NCBI GenBank assembly: GCA_035516155.1
Contig: DATJAP010000017.1
Location: 13,286-77,285, forward strand
DNA: 64,000 nucleotides
Direction: 5' to 3'
DNA from: JAJYKN01 sp035516155
GTDB taxonomy: Bacteria; Nitrospirota; UBA9217
Position numbers and translations under genes: made by a program
The notes under the pieces: generated by a model
Databases searched by the model: none
Seen by the model: only the letters and a program-made list of their open reading frames with translations
What the model was told of the DNA's origin: nothing
Part shown: one piece after another, positions 34,796-44,056 of the stretch
Numbering within the stretch: the first letter of the stretch is position 1
How the letters are laid out: each line of letters begins with the position of its first letter

Positions 34796-36823
34796 ATGAC
34801 TGCCATGACATCGCCATCAGACGCCATCAAGAAGGAAATAGCAAGCCTCAGCCGGGAAATCAACGAGCACAATTACCGTTATTATGTACTCGATGCCCCC
34901 GTCATTTCCGATGAAGAATATGACCGTCTCTTCAGGCGGTTGAAGGAGCTTGAAGATCGGCATCATTACATCCTTCCCGATTCGCCAACGCAGCGGGTTG
35001 GCGCCCCACCGTTAGACAAATTCGAAAAAGTACAGCACATCGAACCAATGCTCTCGCTTGATAATGCCTTCTCTCATGACGAGCTGCGCGGGTTTGACCA
35101 GCGGGTGAAGCGCTTTCTGAAGTCGGACCAGGACGTAGAATACACTGTTGAGCCGAAGTATGACGGCCTTGCTATGGAACTTACCTATAAGAAGGGATTG
35201 TTTGTCAGGGCATCCACACGTGGAGACGGATATGAAGGGGAGGACGTTACGAACAACGTTAAGACCATCAGAGCCATACCAATGAAAATAGAAAGCGTTT
35301 CCGTGCCCGAGGAGATCGATATCCGTGGCGAAGTGTTCATGGACATAGAAGAATTCGAGAAGCTCAACAGGGATCGGGAAAAAGACGAAGAAGCGTCATT
35401 TGCGAATCCCCGGAACGCCGCAGCGGGTTCTGTCCGTCAACTCGATTCATCGATTACAGAAAAACGAAAACTCCATATGGCCTGTTACGGAGTCGGAGCC
35501 ATGAAGGGGATCGAGTTCAAGAGCCAGCAGGATTTCATTGCATGGCTTAGGAAGGCCCATTTCCCAACGCCGTTCGTATTCGATATCGCTACCGGCATAG
35601 AGAAGGCCATAGAGTCGATCCGGAAAATTGAAGCACAAAGACCGGACTTTCCTTTTGAAACTGACGGAGCGGTCGTAAAGGTGAATGATACTCGACTCCA
35701 GAAAATGCTTGGTTACAAGACCCGTGAACCGCGCTGGGCCATTGCGTACAAGTTTCCGGCTCATCAGGGAACAACGGTCATCGATAATATCATTGCCAGC
35801 GTCGGAAGGACCGGCGCGATCACGCCGGTGGCGATGTTGAAGCCCGTACGCATCGGAGGCGTGACTGTGTCGCGGTCAACACTGCATAACTGGGACGAGA
35901 TAGAACGCAAGGATATGCGCATTGGTGATACGGTGATCGTAGAGCGGGCTGGTGACGTGATCCCTCATGTCGTCATGGTCATCAAGGAAAAGCGGGAAGG
36001 CACAGAAACAAAATACGCACCCCCACGGCAATGTCCGGTATGCGGTTCACAGGTCGTCCGGGAGGAAGGCGAGGTTGCATACCGGTGCATTAATTTAAAC
36101 TGCGAAGCACAGGTTGTTGAGCGAATCATGCATTATGCATCCCGCGGTGCAATGGATATCGAGGGGCTCGGTGAAAAAAATGTTGAGCTTCTGTTTAATC
36201 AGGGTCTCATTAAGCATTTTGTGGATCTATATAAACTCAAGAAGGCACAGTTGCTGAATCTTCCGCGTTTTGCCGAAAAATCCGCCCAGAATCTGATCGG
36301 GGCCATCGAGAAGAGCAAAAAGACAACCCTTTCACGGTTTCTCTATGCTCTCGGAATTCCTCACGTCGGCGAGTACGCGGCCAAGCAGCTGGCAAAGAAC
36401 TTTAAGAACCTCGAAGAATTATATAAAGTCTCCCCGGAGCGTATTCTGGAGATTAAACAGATGGGGGAGAAACTCGCTAAATCTATTTCCGGATTTTTCA
36501 GCGAAAAAGAAAATCTTAGAACATTTGATGCGCTGAAAAAACTTGATATCACGATCTCGAATCCCGATTACGAGGCAAGCCGCTTGAAAGAGAAGGGACC
36601 GCTCGACGGGCTCACCATTGTTGTAACAGGGACTCTATCACGTCCAAGAAACGAGATTGAGGAACTCATCGAACGTCTTGGCGGCCACGCCGCAGGATCA
36701 GTGTCGAAAAAAACAAGCTATGTCCTTGCCGGCGAAGATGCCGGCAGTAAACTGGAGAAGGCGAAGAAGCTCGGTGTCAAAGTAATCAATGAGAAGGAAT
36801 TCTATAAAATGACCGAACAATAA
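34796..36823 (+). CDS. ligA: NAD-dependent DNA ligase
   Basis: A 675-residue LigA with all domains: Ia (HNYRYYVLDAP, residues 25-34), adenylation domain with K121 in EPKYDGLAMEL, OB fold, zinc finger (CPVCG...CINLNC), helix-hairpin-helix repeats and a C-terminal BRCT (GLTIVVTGTLSRPR, then KKTSYVLAGEDAGSKLEKA). It seals nicks with NAD. The first ATG is taken; the next in-frame ATG is three codons on. nfo follows after 47 nt, a repair-linked pair. Confidence 0.96.
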   Translation: MTAMTSPSDAIKKEIASLSREINEHNYRYYVLDAPVISDEEYDRLFRRLKELEDRHHYILPDSPTQRVGAPPLDKFEKVQHIEPMLSLDNAFSHDELRGFDQRVKRFLKSDQDVEYTVEPKYDGLAMELTYKKGLFVRASTRGDGYEGEDVTNNVKTIRAIPMKIESVSVPEEIDIRGEVFMDIEEFEKLNRDREKDEEASFANPRNAAAGSVRQLDSSITEKRKLHMACYGVGAMKGIEFKSQQDFIAWLRKAHFPTPFVFDIATGIEKAIESIRKIEAQRPDFPFETDGAVVKVNDTRLQKMLGYKTREPRWAIAYKFPAHQGTTVIDNIIASVGRTGAITPVAMLKPVRIGGVTVSRSTLHNWDEIERKDMRIGDTVIVERAGDVIPHVVMVIKEKREGTETKYAPPRQCPVCGSQVVREEGEVAYRCINLNCEAQVVERIMHYASRGAMDIEGLGEKNVELLFNQGLIKHFVDLYKLKKAQLLNLPRFAEKSAQNLIGAIEKSKKTTLSRFLYALGIPHVGEYAAKQLAKNFKNLEELYKVSPERILEIKQMGEKLAKSISGFFSEKENLRTFDALKKLDITISNPDYEASRLKEKGPLDGLTIVVTGTLSRPRNEIEELIERLGGHAAGSVSKKTSYVLAGEDAGSKLEKAKKLGVKVINEKEFYKMTEQ

Positions 36824-36870
36824 AGATCTTCGTTCTGTTCGCTCCTCAAACACACGGTAAAAAAAGATTT

Positions 36871-37719
36871 ATGAAACTCGGATTCCATGTTTCCATTTCT
36901 GGCGGTTTCTCTCTCGCAGTCCAGCGGGCCTTCGAGCTCGGCTGCACCTGCATGCAGATCTTCAGCCGCAATCCCCGCGGCTGGACTGTCAAGCCTCTTG
37001 ACCAGAACGATATCGCGGAGTTTAGGAAACTTCGAGAACAATGGAACGTCGGGCCGGTCTTCGTGCACACGAACTATCTAATTAACCTTGCTTCGCAAAA
37101 ATCCGATTTGTATGAAAAATCGATTGAGCAGCTGGTGATTGACCTCGAACGCACAGAGCAGCTGGGCGCAGAATACCTGGTCACCCACCTCGGCTCTGCA
37201 AGCGGCAAGGATGCGGCATGGATGATCGAGCGCGTGTCGTCGGCATTGAATATGGCTATGCGGCTTCATCCACCGGAAGCGACAATTCTCCTGGAAAACA
37301 CGGCAGGCGAAAAAGGTGACATCGGTTACGAGCTTGAACAGGTCCAGGAAGTGATTACACGTCTCGAGGATGCAAGGAACATCGGCGTCTGTTACGACAC
37401 CTGCCACGGTTTTGCGGCCGGATATGATATCCGGACGAAAAAAGATGTCGATGCCCTTGCAAGGAAGATCGAAGCAACCGTGGGCTTGAAACAATTGAAA
37501 GGCATGCATTTGAACGATTGTCTTCGTGAATTTGGTTCCCATGTCGATCGTCACTGGCACATCGGGGAAGGGAAGGTGGGCCTCAACGGTTTTAAAATCC
37601 TGCTGAATCATCCGGCATTCAGGGATGTGCCGAAGATCATGGAAACACCAAAGGAATCGGAAGAAGACGATCCGAAAAACATGAAAACGGTGAAGTCGCT
37701 TATCAGCGGGAAATCATAG
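36871..37719 (+). CDS. nfo: Endonuclease IV (AP endonuclease)
   Basis: A 282-residue TIM-barrel Nfo. Metal-binding motifs are present: the FVHTNYLINLAS segment, an LENTAGEKGDIGYEL segment with the metal-binding Glu, CYDTCHGFAAGYDI, and HLNDCLREFGSHVDRHWHIG. It cuts 5' to abasic sites. It follows ligA in the same orientation with no clear promoter between them. Confidence 0.95.
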   Translation: MKLGFHVSISGGFSLAVQRAFELGCTCMQIFSRNPRGWTVKPLDQNDIAEFRKLREQWNVGPVFVHTNYLINLASQKSDLYEKSIEQLVIDLERTEQLGAEYLVTHLGSASGKDAAWMIERVSSALNMAMRLHPPEATILLENTAGEKGDIGYELEQVQEVITRLEDARNIGVCYDTCHGFAAGYDIRTKKDVDALARKIEATVGLKQLKGMHLNDCLREFGSHVDRHWHIGEGKVGLNGFKILLNHPAFRDVPKIMETPKESEEDDPKNMKTVKSLISGKS

Positions 37720-38137
37720 ACCTGTATCATGAAGATGGGAACAACCGGCATCGATTATTTTGTATTTCTTATGATCTTGCTGAGGCAGCGTTGGCTGGAC
37801 AAGGAGTTCGATAAGGAGGCTTTGCAGGTAGTATTCGGAGGCCCCTCAAATCGCCGAATCACAGTTGTCTTTATGCGGCTATCGAAAGTGAGCGGGGGAT
37901 GTTTCGCTGGTCGTTCAGCGTATCTTATGGCAGGCGGGGTCCTTTGGTTTACTCCTTGAAATGGTCGTTAATGAACCGTTCCGATCGCATAAAATCGGCC
38001 TCGCATTATTGAGCGCAGCTATTGATCATGATGGTCTGCAAGACGCAGACGTTTTGGATCCTGCCTTGTGACAGGAGGCGGCACGCCGATCCAATGAAAA
38101 AAAACAACATCGCGAAAAGGGTTTTTAAGAAGGCGTT
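37720..38137. other. Intergenic region between nfo and the DUF2147 gene
   Basis: No recognisable gene. A 76-codon open frame (37729-37959) shows no family features. Just before the next gene a 15-codon ORF (MKKNNIAKRVFKKAL, 38093-38140) has AGGAGG 16 nt upstream, and its stop overlaps the GTG start of the DUF2147 gene. It could couple translation, or be chance. Confidence 0.4.
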
Positions 38138-38611
38138 GTGAGGTATTTTTTGGCAAGGGGCAGGAAGACCATCATTTTCATAATGTTCATAGTGGTCTTT
38201 CCGACTGCTGCCGCACATGCCAGCGGCGATGACATCTTGGGATTGTGGAACAACCAGGAAAAGGACGCACGAATTGAAATATACCATTGCGGCGAGAAAT
38301 ACTGCGGCAAGATGTTTTCATTAAAGGAACCGAACTGTCCCGAGGGATCCACAGAGGGAGTGTCTGGCACCCTGAAGCTAGACCATAACAATCCTGATCC
38401 AGCCCTCAGGAAAACACCGATAATCGGGCTTAAGATCATGCAGGATTTTGTCTATGATGGCGATAATAAATGGGTATCTGGAAAAGTCTATGACCCGACG
38501 AGTGGAAAAACTTACAGCGGCAAGATGACGCTGGTCTCGCCAAACCAGCTCAACCTTCGAGGTTTTATCGGCATATCGCTCATCGACAGAACAGCCATCT
38601 GGACGAGGTAA
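38138..38611 (+). CDS. Secreted DUF2147 domain protein
   Basis: A 157-residue protein with a signal peptide (FIMFIVVFPTAAAHA, cleavage about residue 28) and a DUF2147 domain: ILGLWNNQEKDARIEIYHCG, YCGKMFSLKEPN, PIIGLKIMQDF, then KVYDPTSGKTYSGKM and LRGFIGISLIDRTAIWTR. The family is periplasmic, calycin-like and of unknown role. The usual Tyr-Gly-Lys is here YCGK; with CGEK before it, two cysteines might pair. GTG start with AAGAAGG upstream. Confidence 0.85.
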   Translation: MRYFLARGRKTIIFIMFIVVFPTAAAHASGDDILGLWNNQEKDARIEIYHCGEKYCGKMFSLKEPNCPEGSTEGVSGTLKLDHNNPDPALRKTPIIGLKIMQDFVYDGDNKWVSGKVYDPTSGKTYSGKMTLVSPNQLNLRGFIGISLIDRTAIWTR

Positions 38612-38654
38612 GATAATAGTTTAGAGTTCTAAGCTCACGGAAAAAGCACATCAT

Positions 38655-39044
38655 ATGGTTGAAGGGATGAATAAGGCGATGCAATCCAGATTGAATCAGG
38701 CGCGGGAGTCCTTGGAGGAAGCCAAAGACTTGTTAATGCTGGACGCTGACGTGAAATTTGTGATGAATAGCCTGTATTACGCTTTCTTATACGCTCTCTG
38801 GGGATTGCTGGAGTCGCAAGGGATATCAGCACCAGCGCATAGCACGGCTATTTCCCTCTTCGAGCGGGAGTTCGTGTTGACAGGAAAGATCGAGAAAAGG
38901 TTTCACGACGCACTTCGAGAAGCTTTTGATCTTCGGCCGGCTTGCGATTGCGAAGGTAAAAGAAAGGTAATCGTAGAAGACGTAGAGCGATTATTGCCGA
39001 TTGCCGATAAGTTTCTCCATACCGTTGGTCGGTTCGCCGGATAG
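38655..39044 (+). CDS. HEPN-domain protein without an antitoxin partner
   Basis: A 129-residue helical protein of the HEPN (PF05168-like) type: RLNQARESLEEAKDLL, SLYYAFLYALWGLLESQGI, then FEREFVLTGKIEKRF and a closing helix. HEPN proteins often pair with MNT nucleotidyltransferases; none is adjacent. The family motif near FELRxxxDY reads FDLRPACDC, so the final aromatic is Cys. The RNase-type R-x4-6-H motif is absent, so it may be a non-catalytic HEPN. Its 3' end is 166 nt before the radical SAM gene start. Confidence 0.75.
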   Translation: MVEGMNKAMQSRLNQARESLEEAKDLLMLDADVKFVMNSLYYAFLYALWGLLESQGISAPAHSTAISLFEREFVLTGKIEKRFHDALREAFDLRPACDCEGKRKVIVEDVERLLPIADKFLHTVGRFAG

Positions 39045-39210
39045 AGTTGTTCACGTCACCCAACAAGCCGGAGTTGAGCGGAGATGGCTTATCCTCGAAT
39101 GGCGCGTTCCAGCCATTGTTCGTCCAAATTCCCTTCTGGATTTTTCCCCCTATCTCTGGTATATTACTAAAACTATAAGTTTGTCACTGAGTTGCCCCCT
39201 GGGTCGAAGT

Positions 39211-40170
39211 ATGAATGTGGTAGAACAGAAAATTAAGAATATCTCGGTGCGGCGCTATAATGCCTTTGGACCGCATATGAAAGCCCTGTACGGCCTGCCT
39301 ATCTATAAGGTGAATGTGGACGCGGGGTTCACGTGCCCGAATCGCGACGGTTCTATCGCCCTGGGGGGGTGCATTTATTGCAATAACGACAGTTTTAGGC
39401 CTTCAGCATGTTCCAGCACAGCGTCCCTGCGCGACCAAATCAGCAAGGGAATCCCTTATCTTCGTTCCCGCTACGGAGCTGAGAAGTTCATCGTATACTT
39501 TCAACCCTATACGAACACCTACGCGTCCGTCGACATCCTTGAACGGCTCTACCGTGAAGCGCTTGATAACCCCGGAGTGGTGGGACTGGCCATAGGCACC
39601 CGCCCGGATTGCGTGGACGAAGAAAAAATCGCGCTTCTCGAGACACTCGCAAAGGATTCCTTTATTCTTGTGGAGTACGGGCTTCAGTCCATTTACGACC
39701 GGACACTCAAGTTCATTAACCGGGGCCACGATTTCGCCTGTTTCCGGAATGCTCTAGCAATGACCGCGGGGAGGGGCATCAGGGTCGGGGCTCACATTAT
39801 CCTTGGGTTTCCGACCGAAACGCGGTCGGAAATGCTGGGCATGGCAGACGAGCTGTCAACGCTTCCGATAGAATTTCTGAAGATCCATCAGCTGCAGGTC
39901 GTGCGGGACACGGCACTGGCGGATCTGTATATATCAAAACCTTTTCCGACATTCGGATATGAGGAGTACATAGCCATGCTTGCCGATTTTTTTGAACGGC
40001 TGGATCCGAGGATCGTCCTCCAGCGTCTTTTCGCAGCCGCACCAGACGATATCTTGATCGCGCCTGTATGGAACAGGACGCGAAACGAATTTCTGAACGA
40101 TCTTGACGCTTACCTGGAGAGTCGCGGGAGCTATCAGGGGAAATGCCGCTCTCAGGGCGTAGAATCGTGA
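39211..40170 (+). CDS. Radical SAM protein, YhcC/TIGR01212 family
   Basis: A 319-residue radical SAM enzyme. The iron-sulfur motif has the unusual spacing of this family: C42, C54 and C57 (FTCPNRDG...GGCIYC). Further motifs are FQPYTNTYA, IGTRPDC, EYGLQSIYDRTL and HIILGFPTET. Its substrate is not established; it is often discussed with tRNA or sulfur metabolism. The frame is open 70 codons upstream, but the ATG at 39211 fits the family N-terminus. No clear Shine-Dalgarno. Confidence 0.87.
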   Translation: MNVVEQKIKNISVRRYNAFGPHMKALYGLPIYKVNVDAGFTCPNRDGSIALGGCIYCNNDSFRPSACSSTASLRDQISKGIPYLRSRYGAEKFIVYFQPYTNTYASVDILERLYREALDNPGVVGLAIGTRPDCVDEEKIALLETLAKDSFILVEYGLQSIYDRTLKFINRGHDFACFRNALAMTAGRGIRVGAHIILGFPTETRSEMLGMADELSTLPIEFLKIHQLQVVRDTALADLYISKPFPTFGYEEYIAMLADFFERLDPRIVLQRLFAAAPDDILIAPVWNRTRNEFLNDLDAYLESRGSYQGKCRSQGVES

Positions 40171-40321
40171 TTTTCGCAAATGGAGATGGCGCATTTGCAA
40201 GAAGTCGTCTTTTTCGTTTAAGGGGATGGCTTCATGACCATCCAAAACGATTTGTTGAACCGGTGCCGTGCCGATGCCGGTTTTTCCCTTGTCGAATCTT
40301 CTATTCAGTGAAGGTGATATC

Positions 40322-40984
40322 ATGATTGATCTCCATACACATTCTCTGTTCAGCGACGGTGTACTGGTACCGTCCGAACTGGTGCGGCGCGCTATCACAA
40401 AAGGATACGAAGTCATCGCGATCACGGATCATGGCGATGCGTCGAACCTTGATTTCACAATTCCTCGCGTCGCTGCGGCGTGCAAAATTCTGAGCAAACA
40501 ATGGAAGATCGTTGCCCTTCCCGGCATCGAGCTTACGCATATTCCGCCAAAAACATTCGGCGAACTTACCGAACGGGCCCGTTCGCTTGGGGCGGCGATT
40601 GTTGTTGCGCACGGTGAGACACTGGTTGAACCTGTGCATCCCGGGACGAACCGTGCTGCGATCGAGGCGAAGGTGGACATTCTTGCCCATCCGGGGCTTA
40701 TCACGAAGGAAGAGGCCTCGCTGGCTGCCCGCAACGGCGTACACCTTGAGATATCATCACGGAAAGGGCATAGCCTGTCGAATGGCCATGTGGCCAGGAT
40801 CGCCGCGGAAACAGGCGCGAAACTCGTGATCGACACAGATACCCATGAGCCAGGAGACCTCATCACCGACGAGTTTGCCCACACCGTTCTTCTCGGCGCC
40901 GGGATGAACGATGAACGGATAAACGCTGTTCTGCGAAACTCGCGGGAACTGGCTCTCCGGGCGAGCTCTGCGATCGGGAAGTAA
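40322..40984 (+). CDS. PHP-domain phosphoesterase
   Basis: A 220-residue PHP protein. The four PHP motifs are visible: DLHTHSLFSDG (I), ITDHGDASN (II), PGIELTH (III), and late DTDTHEPGDL (IV), with an internal ILAHPG. These residues bind two or three metals and hydrolyse phosphoesters. It is single-domain and not part of a polymerase. The start is the ATG at 40322 with AAGGTGA upstream; the frame is open 18 codons earlier. Confidence 0.87.
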   Translation: MIDLHTHSLFSDGVLVPSELVRRAITKGYEVIAITDHGDASNLDFTIPRVAAACKILSKQWKIVALPGIELTHIPPKTFGELTERARSLGAAIVVAHGETLVEPVHPGTNRAAIEAKVDILAHPGLITKEEASLAARNGVHLEISSRKGHSLSNGHVARIAAETGAKLVIDTDTHEPGDLITDEFAHTVLLGAGMNDERINAVLRNSRELALRASSAIGK

Positions 40985-41074
40985 TAGAATGATCGCTTGC
41001 AGGGGAACTGTCGAAGGCACATTCCATAGGGGAAAATAGAGTTGTAATTCAACGAAGAGGGGGAAATTGTAGAG

Positions 41075-41788
41075 ATGGCGAAAATAAAAAAGAGGGGAGA
41101 TGCGGCATCTACACAACCTGAACAGGAGATCATGACGTTTGCACGTATGTGTTCTGATTTCATTGCGAAGTATCGCCTGCAATTCACCGTCGTTGCAGCC
41201 ATCGCTGCCACGCTTCTGGTGCTTTATGCGGGATTCACGTTAATGAAATCATACCAGGAGCAGCAAGCCTCGCCGCTGGCGGATGCCGCTTACAGTTATT
41301 ATAATCCCGCGAATGGTGCGATTGCCGACTACGGAAGAGCTCTGGAGCTTTACCGTAATATCCAGAAAAAGTATCCTAACGCGGTGAGCGGGGCAATCGC
41401 CCAGTACTATATCGGAAACTGCCTGGTAAATTTGGGACGGCCCGAGGAGGCGCTGAAAGAATACGACGCCTTTATTAAACAATATTCGGGCAGGACGATT
41501 CTTGCTGGTATTGTTTACCAGCGGATGGGATACGTGTACGAGGGGATGGGCAAGTCAGATGAGGCACGGAAATCATTCGAGCAGGCGGAATCGCTGTTGG
41601 GCACAGGCGTAGCCACGGTCGAGCTTGCAAGACTCTATGAATTGGCAGGGAATCAGCCGGAGGCGGAGAAAAAATATAAAGAGGTATCTGACAAGCTTAT
41701 GGGTACGACCTGGGCCATGGAGGCTTCCAGCAAAGTCCAAAAGATCGCTCCGATGCCTGCACCGTCATCAGACAAAGGGGAAAAGTAG
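41075..41788 (+). CDS. Membrane-anchored tetratricopeptide repeat protein
   Basis: A 237-residue protein with a cytoplasmic charged N-terminus, one membrane helix (about residues 37-56) and a periplasmic part with TPR repeats: YYIGNCLVNLGRPEEALKEYD, YQRMGYVYEGMGKSDEARKSF and LARLYELAGNQPEAEKKY. It resembles YfgM or CpoB-type proteins that work at the cell envelope. GAGGGGG lies before the ATG. Confidence 0.8.
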   Translation: MAKIKKRGDAASTQPEQEIMTFARMCSDFIAKYRLQFTVVAAIAATLLVLYAGFTLMKSYQEQQASPLADAAYSYYNPANGAIADYGRALELYRNIQKKYPNAVSGAIAQYYIGNCLVNLGRPEEALKEYDAFIKQYSGRTILAGIVYQRMGYVYEGMGKSDEARKSFEQAESLLGTGVATVELARLYELAGNQPEAEKKYKEVSDKLMGTTWAMEASSKVQKIAPMPAPSSDKGEK

Positions 41789-41954
41789 TTGAGATCGCAG
41801 TCCCCGGACTATTATGTTATCGGGGCCGCCGCTCATTGGTTGTCAACTTTCAGACAGGTATCAGAGAAGGTAACGGATCAATAGATCCATCGTTAACCCT
41901 AACGTCATTTTCAAAAGTCCCTTTCTGAATCATTTAACATCCTTTCTTACCTAT

Positions 41955-42406
41955 TTGTCTGCATCAAGAACAGCTAAGTTGGCAAAGCAACCGGATGACG
42001 AATGTGTCCTCATGGATTTCGGGTATATGCTGCTCATGGGAAATAAGGAAGAAGTGCGGAACACAATAGCAGTGATTCTCCTGTCGAGTTCGCACCGAAG
42101 GTTATGTGCACGATTGAACTCTTCCGGCATGTTTACCTGAACGGAGACCCCTTTGAAGCCGTGATCATTGTTCTCGCTGTATCTGGCGGGATGGGAAGAT
42201 GTAAAGCACTAGTCGGGATTCTTGACATCCATCCGGACGCGAAAGCGATTATGTCAAAGGGGGATTCGCATGACCCGATCATGGCCGACTACCAGGCATA
42301 CGGGCTTAAAGGCATGGTGACAAAGTCCTATCGAATCAGTGATGTTGGAGAGACCTTCCATAAATTGCTACGCGGACATAATTTGCGGTGCCTCCGGAAT
42401 AGCTGA
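41955..42406 (+). pseudogene. Decayed response-regulator receiver domain
   Basis: The first frame has CVLMDFGYMLLMGNKEEVRN and TIAVILLSSS, matching the start of a receiver domain (normally LVMDDE..VR..). After a frame change near 42080 come IELFRHVYLNGDPFEAVII, VLAVSGGMGRC (normally DLTVPGGMGG), HPDAKAIMSKGDSHDPIMAD and MVTKSY (normally KPY). The phospho-acceptor Asp is now Val (IIVLAV). This resembles the C-terminal receiver of a hybrid histidine kinase. No kinase part is seen upstream; only this worn end remains. Confidence 0.65.
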
Positions 42407-42450
42407 TCGTCCTTTGGCCTGTCTCGATGGTTCTCAGCACCGGTCATTTG

Positions 42451-42483
42451 AAAACAAAAAGGGACGGGATTTTCTCCGTCCCC
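42451..42483 (-). terminator. Rho-independent terminator of mltD
   Basis: On the minus strand GGGACGG (arm) pairs with CCGTCCC across an 8-base loop, followed by TTTTTGTTTT. It starts 28 nt after the mltD stop. Confidence 0.85.
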
Positions 42484-42510
42484 TCGTTGTTCGATTGTCT
42501 GTTGTCCCAT

Positions 42511-43857
42511 TCAAAGCTGGTCAACATCCACAACAAGTTTGATTTTCTGCCCGACCCTGACCGTGCCGATTCCTTTGTTCCATTCCCTGATATCGGCAAC
42601 GGTCACATTGTGTTTTCTAGCGATTTTGACGAGCGTCTCGCCGCGACGAACGCGGTAGAGTATCTGTTGTTGCCTGCTATCCTGACTGGGCGTCAGATAG
42701 CTCGTATCCTGCACCTTCCCGTTTAGGTCGATGGGAATAAGGAGATGTTTACCGGGTCTAATGCGGTTCCTTTTAAGCCCGTTGATATCCCGGATGGCCT
42801 CAATCGTGGTATTGTACCGTTTGGCGAGGCTGGAAAGCGTTTCACCCCTTCCGACCTCATGCCGTTCCCATTTGATCTTTTGTTCTGGAGGAACAGCCGC
42901 ATAATTCGCGAGGAACACTTCTTTCTTCCCGGCCGGGATTCTGAGATCATATTTATCGATGTGCGGTGGCGTCACCCAGCGCCTCAGTTCGGGATTCAAT
43001 TCCTTGATTTCCTCATACGTGCACTCCGCACAACGGGCGATGAGACGGAGATCGGCGCTTTCCTCGATTGTGACAACATCGAAATTGAACGGTTCGTAGT
43101 TCGTGACTGTGAAACCGTAAGATTCGGGGTTTTTTGCAATGATTGTAGCGGCCATGTACTTAGGTACGTAATTTTTTGTCTCTTTCCGAATATAGCGTGA
43201 GGCCTTGAGATCCCAGAAATCATCGGAACGGGTCCTGAGAACGGCCCGCTGAACCTTGCCCGCTCCGGCGTTGTACGAAGCAAGCGCGAGAGGCCATGAG
43301 CCGAAGAGATTATGCAAATCCTTCAGATGTTCAGCTGCCGCGTATGTTGATTTGATGGGATCCTTGCGCTCGTCGATCCACCAATCGATTTTCAGACCGT
43401 AGAGTTTTCCGGTTGCTGGCATGAATTGCCAAGGACCGACGGCCTTTGCCCATGACACTGCGTAGGGATTGAAACCGCTTTCGATCATGGAGACATAGAC
43501 GAGGTCCTCGGGCAGGTTCTTCTCGCGGAAAATATTTTTCATCACGGGGATATAGCGCGCGGAACGATCAAGCCAGCGCTGAAACACTTCCCGTCCCCTC
43601 GTCTTGAAGTATTCGAGGTGGTTCTCCACGCTGTCGTTGAGCATCAGGGGGATCAGGTAGGGCTTCTCCTCAGGAGAAGTATTATCGTCGGTTTCGTCGA
43701 GCTGTGCAACGTCTTCCGAAGGCGGTTTTAACTGGGTGGGGATGCTTGGGGCTACTGCTTGACTCGACTGAGGCAAGGGATCTGCTGTGGCGGGCGCGAA
43801 AGGGAGAACACATGGAAGAATAAAAACAAATATAATCAATATGTTGCTGAGCTTCAT
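42511..43857 (-). CDS. mltD: Membrane-bound lytic murein transglycosylase D with LysM repeats
   Basis: A 448-residue protein: signal peptide (residues 1-25), a GH23/SLT domain with catalytic Glu in YVSMIESGFNPYAVS, then AVGPWQFMPATGKLYGL and PLALASYNAGAGKVQRA, and two C-terminal LysM repeats (VGRGETLSSLAKRYN and VRRGETLVKIARKHN). It cleaves peptidoglycan to 1,6-anhydro products in the periplasm. Strong Shine-Dalgarno (GAGGAGG). It has its own promoter and terminator, so it is a single-gene unit. Confidence 0.94.
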   Translation of the reverse strand: MKLSNILIIFVFILPCVLPFAPATADPLPQSSQAVAPSIPTQLKPPSEDVAQLDETDDNTSPEEKPYLIPLMLNDSVENHLEYFKTRGREVFQRWLDRSARYIPVMKNIFREKNLPEDLVYVSMIESGFNPYAVSWAKAVGPWQFMPATGKLYGLKIDWWIDERKDPIKSTYAAAEHLKDLHNLFGSWPLALASYNAGAGKVQRAVLRTRSDDFWDLKASRYIRKETKNYVPKYMAATIIAKNPESYGFTVTNYEPFNFDVVTIEESADLRLIARCAECTYEEIKELNPELRRWVTPPHIDKYDLRIPAGKKEVFLANYAAVPPEQKIKWERHEVGRGETLSSLAKRYNTTIEAIRDINGLKRNRIRPGKHLLIPIDLNGKVQDTSYLTPSQDSRQQQILYRVRRGETLVKIARKHNVTVADIREWNKGIGTVRVGQKIKLVVDVDQL

Positions 43858-43879
43858 CTAACCTCCTCATTAAGTATTA

Positions 43880-43908
43880 AGAATATCGCATTCACACCCG
43901 TTTGTCAA
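43880..43908 (-). promoter_or_regulatory. mltD promoter
   Basis: On the minus strand TTGACA (43908-43903), 17-bp spacer, TATTCT (43885-43880). The leader of about 16 nt to the ATG at 43857 carries GAGGAGG. This is a normal leadered transcript. Confidence 0.72.
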
Positions 43909-44021
43909 GAAGTAAAGCCTCCCTTATCGGCAGTTTGTTTCTACCTCTTCTTATCGGTTTTTTCGAGAATTTTCTTAAATCAGCGTCAGGACCTAAAGTT
44001 GTTAATGGGCTATTGAGTCTC

Positions 44022-44050
44022 TTGTAATTCAGGGGATAGTTCTGTATTAT
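44022..44050 (+). promoter_or_regulatory. queE promoter, start point at the ATG
   Basis: TTGTAA (44022-44027), 17-bp spacer, TATTAT (44045-44050), then TGCTCC and the queE ATG at 44057. With 6 nt between the -10 box and ATG, the mRNA should begin at the start codon. Confidence 0.66.
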
Positions 44051-44056
44051 TGCTCC

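Noticed and set aside
37729..37959. 76-codon ORF after nfo
   Set aside because: No Shine-Dalgarno, no family features; likely chance.
39001..39210. N-terminal extension of the radical SAM gene
   Set aside because: It overlaps the HEPN gene end in another frame and has no family resemblance; the domain begins at the ATG at 39211.
40429..41211. 260-codon minus-strand frame over the PHP gene
   Set aside because: Shadow of the PHP protein; low-complexity composition and no start signal.
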